Positions 34,035 to 41,605 of a stretch of DNA of 64,000 nucleotides are shown in pieces (positions within the stretch are counted from its first letter, which is position 1; each line of letters starts with the position of its first letter). Under the pieces are notes generated by a model. The model was not told the DNA's origin. It was given only the letters and a program-made list of their open reading frames with translations, and searched no databases. This stretch comes from Streptomyces sp. NBC_00572 (GTDB taxonomy: Bacteria; Actinomycetota; Actinomycetes; Streptomycetales; Streptomycetaceae), in NCBI RefSeq assembly GCF_026341815.1, contig NZ_JAPENX010000001.1, positions 1,178,001-1,242,000 of the forward strand, given 5' to 3'. A program made the translations under genes and the position numbers.

Positions 34035-34080
34035 CCTCTCGCCAGCGAACGAGCGAGTACCGGAGAGGGAGGGCGACCCC

Positions 34081-35061
34081 ATGCGCCGCATTTCGAGGAC
34101 CCTGATCACCGCGGCCCTGGTGACCGCCGTGATCGGCGGGACGGCCGGCTGGGCGTCCGGTGACAGCCAGGAGGCCGTGACCGGGGCGCCGGCCGGGACG
34201 GCGGAGTGGCGGGCGGCGGGGCTGCCGGACCCCGAGCGGATGGACCCGGCCGGGGTGGCGCGGTTCTTCGCCGGGCTGAGCCCGGCACGGCAGCGGGAGC
34301 TGGCCTGGACCCACCCGACGGTCGTCGGGAACCTCGACGGGGCGCCCCTGGAGCTGCGGTACGAGGCCAACGCCCGGGCCACGCACGGGGCGTTCGGCGA
34401 GGCGCGGGTCCTCGCCCACGACGCCCGCGGCCGGGGTCAGGTGGCCCTGGTGTACGGGGACCTGGCGCGGGCCGAGCACGTGGCGGTGGTCGTGCCCGGA
34501 TCCGACATCGACGCGGATCACCTGCGGCCGCTCACGGACATGGCGGCCTCCCTGCGCCGGGCGACCGACGGCCGTACGGCGGTCGTCGCCTGGGCCGGGT
34601 ACACGACCCCGGTCGGCGTCGGTCTGGACGCGGCCACCGGCCGGCTCGCCGAGGTGGGCGCGGACCGGCTCACCCGGTTCACGGACGGTCTCGCGGCCGT
34701 CGGGGCGGCCGAGCCGGCCGTGTTCTGCCACAGCTACGGCTCCGTGGTCTGCGGCCTCGCCGCCCGCGATCTGAAGGCCAAGGACCTGGTGGTCTTCGGC
34801 TCCCCCGGAATGCGCGCCGAGAACGTCGACGAGCTCGGCACCTCCGCCCGCGTCTGGGCGGCGAAGGATCCCACCGACTGGATCGACCGGGTCCCGAACG
34901 TCGAGGTCGGGGACCTCGGACACGGCGCCGACCCCGCCGACCCGGCCTTCGGGGCCCTCCGGATCGCGGCCGACGACGCGGCCGGCCACGGCGGCTACTT
35001 CGCGCCCGGCACCGCCTCCCTGCGCGCCTTCGCCGCGATCGCCGAGGGAGATGTCCGATGA
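34081..35061 (+). CDS. alpha/beta hydrolase, DUF1023 family, exported
   Basis: 326 residues. A signal peptide or anchor (MRRISRTLITAALVTAVIGG) precedes the DUF1023 fold: WTHPTVVGNLDGAPLELRYEAN, VVVPGSDID, VVAWAGYTTPVGVGLD, CHSYGS (nucleophile Ser218), FGSPGM and the late GHGGYFAPG His. It lacks the C-terminal Cys tail of its paralogue at 29489 and is shorter. Probably an extracytoplasmic ester hydrolase. It is translationally coupled (ATGA) to an acyltransferase, so the two may act on the same acylated surface compound; that pairing is inference. Confidence 0.86.
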   Translation: MRRISRTLITAALVTAVIGGTAGWASGDSQEAVTGAPAGTAEWRAAGLPDPERMDPAGVARFFAGLSPARQRELAWTHPTVVGNLDGAPLELRYEANARATHGAFGEARVLAHDARGRGQVALVYGDLARAEHVAVVVPGSDIDADHLRPLTDMAASLRRATDGRTAVVAWAGYTTPVGVGLDAATGRLAEVGADRLTRFTDGLAAVGAAEPAVFCHSYGSVVCGLAARDLKAKDLVVFGSPGMRAENVDELGTSARVWAAKDPTDWIDRVPNVEVGDLGHGADPADPAFGALRIAADDAAGHGGYFAPGTASLRAFAAIAEGDVR

Positions 35062-36275
35062 GCACCCTCACGACCATGGCTCGCCGCACGGCCCGGAAGA
35101 TCGAGTCGGGCACCCCCGCCCACCGTGACCGGGCGATCGACGGGCTGCGCGCCCTGGCCCTGCTCGCCGTGCCCACCGGGCACTGGCTGCTCGGCGGCTT
35201 CACGCTCTCCTCGGACGGCGCGATCCACAACGCCAGTCCCCTGGGTACGTTCGCGGGTCTCGCGCCGGTCAGCTGGGTCCTGCAGATGCTGGGGATCTTC
35301 TTCCTCGTCGGCGGCTACGCCTCGGTGCTCTCCTACCGGCGCAGGAAGGGCTCCACGGGTGAGTGGCTCAAGGGCCGCGTCGCCCGGCTCGGCCGCCCCG
35401 TGCTCGGTGTCACCGCGGTCTGGGCGGCGCTCCTCCCCGTGCTGCACTTCGGGGTCGGGGTGCCCGTCGACAGCCTGCGGACGGCGTCCACGCTCGTGAT
35501 CCAGCCGCTCTGGTTCGTCGGGGTGTACACGGTGGTCACCGCGCTGACCCCGCTGTGTGTACGGGCGGCCCGCCGCCTCGGGGTGTGGGCCGCGGCCCCG
35601 CTGCTCGGCTCGGTCGCCGTCGTCGACTTCCTGCGGTACGGGCCGTACGCCGACGCCGTACCGTCCTGGCTGAGCCTCCTGAACATCCTGCCCGGCTGGC
35701 TCTTCGCGTATCAGCTCGGTGTCTCGTGGGGTGAGGGCCGGGTCACCAGGCGGCACGCCTGGGCGCTGCTGGTCGGCGGGGCCGCGCTCTTCGCCGCCCT
35801 CCTGCTCGCCTTCGGCTACCCGGCGTCGATGGTCGGCGTCCCCGGCGAGGCCCGCACCAACTCGCACCCGCCGTCGCTGCTCGTGCTCGCCCTCGCCGCC
35901 GCGCAGAGCGGCGCGGCGATCCTGCTCAGGGACCGCCTCGGCAGGCTCCTGAAGCGGCCCGCGCTGTGGGCGCCCGTCGTGGTCGTCAACCTCTCGGCGA
36001 TGACGATCCTGTGCTGGCACCAGACGGCGATGCTCACCGCGGCGATCCCCGCCTCGTACCTCGGGGAGATCCCGGGCCTGGTCGGGGCGCCCGATTCGGT
36101 CGGCTGGATCCTCGCCCGGCTGGCGTGGATGCTGGTGTTCGCGGGACTGCTCGTCCTGATCGGGCGGTACGCGCGCGGGTTCGAGTCCCCGTGGGCGAAG
36201 ACCGGCCCGGGCCGCCGCACCCTGGCGGGGCTGCTGGCGGCGGGGTTCGCGGTCTTCGCCCTGGGCCTCGCGTGA
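35058..36275 (+). CDS. acyltransferase family 3 membrane protein
   Basis: 405 residues, about ten helices. The N-terminal DGLRALALLAVPTGHWLLGG carries the catalytic-type His of acyltransferase-3 proteins, followed by FFLVGGYASVLSYRRRKG, RVARLGRPVLG and QPLWFVGVYTVVTALTPL, and late CWHQTAMLTAA. Such enzymes move acyl groups onto sugars, antibiotics or cell-wall polymers across the membrane. The ATG overlaps the hydrolase stop (ATGA). Acceptor unknown; regulation presumably by the neighbouring two-component system. Confidence 0.88.
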   Translation: MSTLTTMARRTARKIESGTPAHRDRAIDGLRALALLAVPTGHWLLGGFTLSSDGAIHNASPLGTFAGLAPVSWVLQMLGIFFLVGGYASVLSYRRRKGSTGEWLKGRVARLGRPVLGVTAVWAALLPVLHFGVGVPVDSLRTASTLVIQPLWFVGVYTVVTALTPLCVRAARRLGVWAAAPLLGSVAVVDFLRYGPYADAVPSWLSLLNILPGWLFAYQLGVSWGEGRVTRRHAWALLVGGAALFAALLLAFGYPASMVGVPGEARTNSHPPSLLVLALAAAQSGAAILLRDRLGRLLKRPALWAPVVVVNLSAMTILCWHQTAMLTAAIPASYLGEIPGLVGAPDSVGWILARLAWMLVFAGLLVLIGRYARGFESPWAKTGPGRRTLAGLLAAGFAVFALGLA

Positions 36276-36292
36276 CCCGTGGGACCGGTGGC

Positions 36293-37318
36293 TCAGGCCT
36301 CGCGCGACGCCGACGTGAAGCGCATGTCCGGGTAGCGGTCGCCCGCCACCAGGCCGGCGATCGGCTCCAGCTCCGCCAGTTCGGCGGCGGTGAGGGTGAT
36401 GCGGGTGGCGGCCGCGTTCTCCTCCAGGCGGGAGCGCTTGCGGGTGCCGGGGATCGGGACGACGGTCAGGCCGTGCACGGAGGCCCGCTGCTGCACCCAG
36501 GCGAGGGCGATCTGCGCCGGGGTCGCGCCGTGCGCGGCGGCGATCTTCCGGACCGGGTCGAGCAGGGCGGCGTTCCGCTCCGCGTTCTCGCCGGTGAACC
36601 GGGGCTGGTACTGGCGGAAGTCGCCTCCCGACAGGTCCTTCGCGGCGTCCGCGAACGCCCCCGTGAGGAAGCCGCGGCCGAGCGGCGAGTACGGCACGAA
36701 GGTCACGCCGAGTTCGGCGGCGGCGCCGACGGCGCTGCGCTCCACGTCCCGGGAGAAGAGCGACCACTCCGACTGGAGGGCGGCGATCGGGTGGACGGCG
36801 TGGGCCTCGCGGAGTTCGGGCCCGGTGACCTCGCTCAGGCCCAGGTACCGGACCTTGCCCTCCCGGACGAGTTCGGCCATGGCGCCGACGGACTCGGCGA
36901 AGGGGATCTCCGGGTCGCGGCGGTGCATGTAGTAGAGGTCGATGGTCTCGATGCCGAGCCGGCGCAGACTGTCCTCGGCGGACTTCCTGATGTAGGCCGG
37001 GTCGTTGCGGACGGCCCGGTAGGTGGGGTCGTCGGCGCGCCGCTCTATGGCGAACTTGGTGGCGAGGGTGACCTCGTCGCGGTGGGCGGCGAGGAACGGG
37101 GCGAGGAACTCCTCGTTGGCGCCGCTGCCGTAGACGTCGGCGGTGTCGATCAGGGTGACGCCGGCCTCCAGGGCCGCGTCGAGGGTGTCGCGGGCGGCGG
37201 CCTCGTCGGTGTCGCCGTAGAACTCGCTGATGCCCATGGCGCCGAAGCCCTGGACGCCGATCTCGGGTCCGTCCTGGCCGCCGAGGCGTACGGTGTCGAT
37301 CCTGCTCACGCTGGTCAT
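36293..37318 (-). CDS. aldo/keto reductase
   Basis: 341 residues, (alpha/beta)8 barrel. Catalytic tetrad residues D58 and Y63 in LIDTADVYGSG, K88 in LATKFA and H132 in DLYYMHRRD. NADPH-binding SPLGRGFLTG and the C-terminal TVVPIPGTRKRSRLEEN place it in the AKR subfamily with plant- and actinomycete-type members (YakC/AKR13-like). It reduces aldehydes or ketones in the cytoplasm; substrate unknown. The ATG overlaps the stop of the MerR gene ahead of it (ATGA), so the regulator and enzyme are co-translated. Confidence 0.92.
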   Translation of the reverse strand: MTSVSRIDTVRLGGQDGPEIGVQGFGAMGISEFYGDTDEAAARDTLDAALEAGVTLIDTADVYGSGANEEFLAPFLAAHRDEVTLATKFAIERRADDPTYRAVRNDPAYIRKSAEDSLRRLGIETIDLYYMHRRDPEIPFAESVGAMAELVREGKVRYLGLSEVTGPELREAHAVHPIAALQSEWSLFSRDVERSAVGAAAELGVTFVPYSPLGRGFLTGAFADAAKDLSGGDFRQYQPRFTGENAERNAALLDPVRKIAAAHGATPAQIALAWVQQRASVHGLTVVPIPGTRKRSRLEENAAATRITLTAAELAELEPIAGLVAGDRYPDMRFTSASREA

Positions 37319-37746
37319 GAAGGCGTTCCTCCGCTTGCGGTCCCGTAGTGGCTGATCTTGATGTCGAGCACGGCGAGCGTGTCCTGGAGTTCGGTGATCC
37401 GGGAGAGCACGTCCCGCCTGGTGGTCTCCAGGAGTTCCCGTCGTTCGTCGCGGGTGTGGTCACCCTCGCGGACGAGTTTGGCGTACCGGACCATGTCGGC
37501 GACCGGCATTCCGGTCAGCCGCAGCTTGCCGACGAAGGCGAGCCAGCCCAGGTCCCGCTCGGTGAAGCGGCGCTGGCCGGTGTGCGAACGGTCGACGTGC
37601 GACATGAGGCCGATCCGCTCGTACCAGCGCAGGGTATGGGCCGAAAGGCCGGTCAGGGCGGCGACCTCGCTGATCGTGTAGTGCGTCCGGGGGATCCGGG
37701 TGCCGCTCGTGCCTGTGCTCGTACTCGTGCTCGCCATCACGCTCAT
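37315..37746 (-). CDS. MerR family transcriptional regulator
   Basis: 143 residues. After a Ser/Thr-rich start comes the MerR HTH HYTISEVAALTGLSAHTLRWYERIGLM, the wing with GQRRFTERDLGWLAFVGKLR, and a dimerisation helix from LLETTRRDVLSRI to TLAVLDIKI. No effector-binding Cys cluster is seen, so it belongs to the small NmlR/AKR-linked group, probably sensing aldehydes or electrophiles. It sits behind a 19-bp-spacer promoter typical for MerR control, 6 nt after the -10 box, so ATG 37746 appears leaderless; ATG 37737 is an alternative. Confidence 0.9.
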   Translation of the reverse strand: MSVMASTSTSTGTSGTRIPRTHYTISEVAALTGLSAHTLRWYERIGLMSHVDRSHTGQRRFTERDLGWLAFVGKLRLTGMPVADMVRYAKLVREGDHTRDERRELLETTRRDVLSRITELQDTLAVLDIKISHYGTASGGTPS

Positions 37747-37752
37747 GCCCCC

Positions 37753-37783
37753 ACGCTAAAACGTTTGAGTGCACTCGAAGCAA
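37753..37783 (-). promoter_or_regulatory. MerR-type promoter with 19-bp spacer and operator
   Basis: Minus strand -35 TTGCTT (37783-37778), 19-bp spacer, -10 TAGCGT (37758-37753). The spacer contains the palindrome GAGTGCACTC (37767-37776) within TTCGAGTGCACTCAAA. A long spacer with a central dyad is the hallmark of promoters that MerR activators untwist. The divergent serine hydrolase has a TAGGCT -10 at 37785-37790, so both genes could respond. Confidence 0.7.
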
Positions 37784-37797
37784 GTAGGCTCGGCCCC

Positions 37798-38628
37798 ATG
37801 CAGAGCAGCGTGCCGAGCCTGGCGTCGATCGAGAACTGGCCCGTCCCCACCGCGGCTGCCGCCGTGGTCCTCGCGGACGGCACCCTGGCCGGGTCCCACG
37901 GCCCCACGGGGCGGCGTTTCCCGCTCGCCTCGGTCACCAAGCCGCTCGCGGCGTACGCCGTCCTCGTCGCGTACGAGGAGGGGGCGATCGACCTCGACGA
38001 GCCGGCCGGGCCCGAGGGCTCGACCGTGCGCCATCTCCTCGCGCACACCTCGGGGCTCGCCTTCGACGAGAACCGGGTCATGGCCGCGCCGGGCACCCGC
38101 AGGATCTACTCCAACACCGGCTTCGAGGCGCTCGGCGACCACCTCGCCAAGGCGACGGACATCCCCTTCGCCGAGTATCTGCACCAGGCGGTCCTGGAGC
38201 CGCTCGGCATGACGTCGACGACCCTGGAGGGTTCACCCGCGAAGGACGGCGTGTCGACCGTGGACGATCTGGTGCGGTTCGCCGCCGAGGTGCAGGCGCC
38301 GCGGCTGCTCGACCCGCGCACCGTCCTGGAGGTGATGAGCGTGGCGTACCCCGGTCTGACCGGAATTCTGCCCGGTTACGGGCACCAGCGGCCCAACGAC
38401 TGGGGTCTGGGCTTCGAGATCCGCGACGGCAAGTCCCCGCACTGGACGGGCGCCACGTCCTCGCCGCGCGCCTTCGGGCACTTCGGGCAGTCCGGCACGT
38501 TCCTGTGGGTCGACCCGGACGCGCGGGCCGCCTGCGTGACGCTCACCGACCGGCCCTTCGGGCCGTGGGCGGTCGAGGCCTGGCCGCCGTTCACCGACGC
38601 GGTCCTCGCCGATCTGCGTACCGCCTGA
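37798..38628 (+). CDS. serine hydrolase, beta-lactamase/class C family
   Basis: 276 residues. S-x-x-K motif is S45-VT-K48 in FPLASVTKPLA, Y-x-N is YSN in RRIYSNTGF, and the third motif region is GHFGQSG near residue 227. No signal peptide, so it works in the cytoplasm, unlike true beta-lactamases; EstB-like esterases of this fold are common. The ATG is 7 nt after TAGGCT and lacks a Shine-Dalgarno, suggesting a leaderless mRNA. It is divergent from the MerR-AKR operon over a short shared promoter. Confidence 0.88.
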   Translation: MQSSVPSLASIENWPVPTAAAAVVLADGTLAGSHGPTGRRFPLASVTKPLAAYAVLVAYEEGAIDLDEPAGPEGSTVRHLLAHTSGLAFDENRVMAAPGTRRIYSNTGFEALGDHLAKATDIPFAEYLHQAVLEPLGMTSTTLEGSPAKDGVSTVDDLVRFAAEVQAPRLLDPRTVLEVMSVAYPGLTGILPGYGHQRPNDWGLGFEIRDGKSPHWTGATSSPRAFGHFGQSGTFLWVDPDARAACVTLTDRPFGPWAVEAWPPFTDAVLADLRTA

Positions 38629-38635
38629 GACGCGG

Positions 38636-39322
38636 CTACCCGTCGCAGCGGGCGGTGGGCAGGATGCCGTCCGGGCCGCTGAGCGACACCTCGACCAGGC
38701 CCGCCGGGTCCTCCGCGTAGGCGGTCGTACAGACCAGCTGGTGGACGCCCGCCTCCGACAGCTTCTTGACGGGGAAGGGCGTCCGCACCCAGATCAGCCG
38801 ACGCGCCGGGTTCCCCGCCGAGGCGCTCCCCTTCGAGGTCTGCAGCACGGTCGGGGCATCCCCCTCCACCCCGGGCAGGGCGGTGGTGATGCCCGCCGCG
38901 GTCTCGTTCGCCCTGGGGCCGGCGAGGAGCATGGCGAGGATCTTGTCCGTGACGATCTTGCCGTGGCGCAGCTCGTCGCGGGACACCTCGTAGTCCGGAC
39001 CGAACACGTCCGACGGGACGGGGCCTTCCGAGCCCTCCGGCGGGGAGGTGATCACCGGGGCGGATTGCTCGACATCGCGGGCCACCGGCATCGACCGGCC
39101 GTCGGGGCCGACGAAGTAGAGCACGATCCGGTTGTCGAGTATCGGCTGGACGTGGAGGGTCGCCGCCCCGCCCGCCTCCACGACGTCGCTCTTCTGTATG
39201 CCGCAGCCGGCCAGCGCGGGCGGCGTCAGCAGGGCGAGCAGGGCGGCGGCGACCTTGGTGCGGCGCTTCGCGGCTCCCCCCGCCCGGCGGCGGGGTACGG
39301 CAGTGGCCCTCCCGCCGTTCAC
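38636..39322 (-). CDS. GerMN-domain lipoprotein linked to a two-component system
   Basis: 228 residues. A long basic N-terminus leads into a lipoprotein signal with lipobox LAGC (Cys40). The mature part has a GerMN-like domain: RIVLYFVGPDGRSMPV, KIVTDKILAMLLAGPRANET-AGITTALP, and WVRTPFPVKKLSEAGVHQLVCT. Such domains occur in lipoproteins that assist envelope sensor kinases. Its GTG overlaps the kinase stop (GTGA), so it is the third gene of an RR-HK-lipoprotein operon and is probably a sensor accessory outside the membrane. Confidence 0.82.
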   Translation of the reverse strand: MNGGRATAVPRRRAGGAAKRRTKVAAALLALLTPPALAGCGIQKSDVVEAGGAATLHVQPILDNRIVLYFVGPDGRSMPVARDVEQSAPVITSPPEGSEGPVPSDVFGPDYEVSRDELRHGKIVTDKILAMLLAGPRANETAAGITTALPGVEGDAPTVLQTSKGSASAGNPARRLIWVRTPFPVKKLSEAGVHQLVCTTAYAEDPAGLVEVSLSGPDGILPTARCDG

Positions 39323-40866
39323 AGCGGCATCCGAACGGTGAAGACCGCTCCGCCCTCGGGGTCGTTGGCGGCCGTGACGGTGCCTCCGTGGAGCCGTACG
39401 TTCTCCTGGGTGATCGCGAGCCCGAGGCCGCTGCCCGCCGAGCGCGTACGGGCCTTGTCCGCCTTGTAGAAGCGGTCGAAGACGTGCGGCAGGACGTCCG
39501 GGTGGATGCCGGGCCCCCGGTCGGCGACCTCCGTCACCAGCTGCTCCCCCTCCGCCCACAGCCGGACCGTCACCGGCGCCCCGCCGTGCCGCAGGGCGTT
39601 CCCGACGAGGTTGGCGACGACGACGTCGAAGCGGCGCGGGTCGAGCCTGGCCCTGATCCCCTCGGCGAGGTACGGGACGACCTGGGTCGAGTCCGTCCAG
39701 TGCCGGTGCTGGAGGGTCTTGCGGACGCAGTCGGCGGCGTCGACCTCGTCCGTGTGGAGCTCGGCGGCGCGCGCGTCGAATCGGGATATCTCCATGAGGT
39801 CTTCGACGAGCACGGCGAGCTTGCCGGTTTCGGCACTGATCAGCCGGACGGCGCGGGCGGTGTCGCTGTCGAGGCCTTCGGCGTCCTCGTCGAGGACCTC
39901 GGTGACGGCGAGCATCCCGGCGAGCGGGGTGCGGAGTTCGTGCGAGACGTCGGAGGCGAAGCGGCGGGCACGTGCCTCGGCGTTGCGGAGTTCCGCGACG
40001 GAACGTTCCAGCTCGGCGGCGGACTCGTTGAACGTGCGGGCGAGATCGGCGAGTTCGTCGCTGCCCTTGGCGTGGATACGGGTGTCGAGCCGGCCGCGCC
40101 CCATGCTGTGGGCCGCGTGGCGGAGCTCCCGTACGGGCCGGAGCACTCCGCGCGCGGCGATCAGCGCGGGGATCAGGGCGATCGCGAGCGCCGGCAGGGC
40201 GCCGTCGCGGGCGGCCGTGACCATCGCCTCCACGTTCGCCTCCTCCTCGGAGAGTTCCATGACGGCATAGAACACGAGACCGGTGCGCTGGGGCGGTCCC
40301 TCGGCCGAACGGGCCAGGAAGACGGCGGGAACGGCGATCGTGAGGTACGGGGTGCCGTTCTTGACCACCCGCTGGAAACTGCCGTGCGGGACGGCCTCGT
40401 CGTCCGCGGCGCGGGCCCGCAGCTCCGGGGTGATGACGGAGGAGGTGGGCCGGTCCGTGGAGGAGACGCGGAGGGTGCCGTACTCGGCGTAGACGCGCCA
40501 GGCACGGGGCTTGCCCTGGCGGGCGATCCGCATGAGCGAGTCCCGCAGCATCGCCGGTTCGACGGGCAGAGCGGTACCGAGGGCGTCGACCTGCTCGCGG
40601 AAGGCGGAGACGGCGGTGTCCTGGGTCTGCTCCAGGATGGCGTTGCGGGCGGCCCGGTAGGTGAGGGCGGCGGTGGTGCCGCAGCCGACGGCGGCGACGA
40701 GCAGGAAGGCGAGGACGAGACGGGTGCGCAGGCCGAAGGGGTGCGGACGCAGCCGCGGGCTCCGGGCCCTGCGCCGGGCCGCGCGGCCGCGCACCCCCGT
40801 GCCGTGGGACTCGTGCCCCTCGTGCCCGGTGTCCTCGTCCGCCTCCGGGGTGACGCAGGCCTTCAC
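39319..40866 (-). CDS. sensor histidine kinase, OmpR/EnvZ type
   Basis: 515 residues. A His/Glu/Arg-rich cytoplasmic N-terminus, helix 1 (about 50-70, LVLAFLLVAAVGCGTTAAL), an extracytoplasmic sensor of ~150 residues, helix 2 (ALPALAIALIPALIAARGVL), HAMP, HisKA with SDVSHELRTPLAGM (H309), and HATPase_c with NLVGNALRHGG, DRGPGIHPDVLPHVFDRFY and GSGLGLAI. Complete and likely active. GTG start overlaps the response-regulator stop (GTGA). Signal unknown; the partner lipoprotein suggests an envelope cue. Confidence 0.93.
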   Translation of the reverse strand: MKACVTPEADEDTGHEGHESHGTGVRGRAARRRARSPRLRPHPFGLRTRLVLAFLLVAAVGCGTTAALTYRAARNAILEQTQDTAVSAFREQVDALGTALPVEPAMLRDSLMRIARQGKPRAWRVYAEYGTLRVSSTDRPTSSVITPELRARAADDEAVPHGSFQRVVKNGTPYLTIAVPAVFLARSAEGPPQRTGLVFYAVMELSEEEANVEAMVTAARDGALPALAIALIPALIAARGVLRPVRELRHAAHSMGRGRLDTRIHAKGSDELADLARTFNESAAELERSVAELRNAEARARRFASDVSHELRTPLAGMLAVTEVLDEDAEGLDSDTARAVRLISAETGKLAVLVEDLMEISRFDARAAELHTDEVDAADCVRKTLQHRHWTDSTQVVPYLAEGIRARLDPRRFDVVVANLVGNALRHGGAPVTVRLWAEGEQLVTEVADRGPGIHPDVLPHVFDRFYKADKARTRSAGSGLGLAITQENVRLHGGTVTAANDPEGGAVFTVRMPL

Positions 40867-41555
40867 ATCGGGCCCAGCGGGCCGAAGCGGTAGCCGAAGC
40901 CGCGCAGGGTCTGGATGTAGCGGGGGTCGCCCGGAGTGTCCTCGATCTTGTTCCGCAGCCGGCGGACACAGGCGTCGACCAGCCGGGCGTCCCCGTGGTA
41001 GCTGTGCTCCCAGACGTGTTCGAGGAGCTGCTGGCGGCTGAAGACCTGCTCGGGCGCGGCCGTGAGATGGAGCAGCAGCTTCAGCTCGGAGGGGGCGAGG
41101 CCGATCCGCTCGCCCGACTTGGCGACCGTGAGCCCGGCCCGGTCGATGGCCAGCTCCCCGTGGAACTCGACGGCGGCCTTGGCTCCCCCCGGCTCCTCGA
41201 TGCGCCGGAGCACGGCTCGTATCCGGGCCTCGATGACCTCGGTTCGGGCGGGCTTGACGATGTAGTCGTCGGCTCCGGCCTCCAGGCCTATGACGACGTC
41301 GAAGTCGTCGCCGCGGGCGGTCAGCATGATGATCGGCAGCTGGCTGGTCTCGCGCACCCGGCGGCAGACCTGGACGCCGTTCATGCCGGGCAGCATGAGG
41401 TCGAGCAGCAGCAGGTCCGGCCGGAACTCCCCGAGCGCGTCGAGCCCGGCCTCCCCGGTGGCGGCGGTGCGCACCTCGTGCCCGCGGCGCCGGAGCCCGA
41501 GCTCGACGCCTTCGCGGACGGAGGGGTCGTCTTCAATCAGGAGCACGCGGGGCAT
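40863..41555 (-). CDS. response regulator, OmpR/PhoB family
   Basis: 230 residues. Receiver domain with D9/D10, phosphoacceptor D52 (LLLLDLMLPGMNG), T in LTARGDD and K in DYIVKPA; C-terminal winged helix with LAPSELKLLLHLTAAPEQVFS, RQQLLEHVW and DACVRRLRNKIEDTPGDPRYIQTLRG-GYRF. First gene of the operon with kinase and GerMN lipoprotein. The ATG lies 6 nt after GATACT, a -10-like hexamer, without a Shine-Dalgarno, so a leaderless transcript is possible. Targets unknown; the neighbouring cell-wall genes are candidates. Confidence 0.94.
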   Translation of the reverse strand: MPRVLLIEDDPSVREGVELGLRRRGHEVRTAATGEAGLDALGEFRPDLLLLDLMLPGMNGVQVCRRVRETSQLPIIMLTARGDDFDVVIGLEAGADDYIVKPARTEVIEARIRAVLRRIEEPGGAKAAVEFHGELAIDRAGLTVAKSGERIGLAPSELKLLLHLTAAPEQVFSRQQLLEHVWEHSYHGDARLVDACVRRLRNKIEDTPGDPRYIQTLRGFGYRFGPLGPM

Positions 41556-41605
41556 CTGTGGAGTATCCCAAGGTCGACGGGCCCCTCTCGCGGAGGGGCG
41601 GTGGT

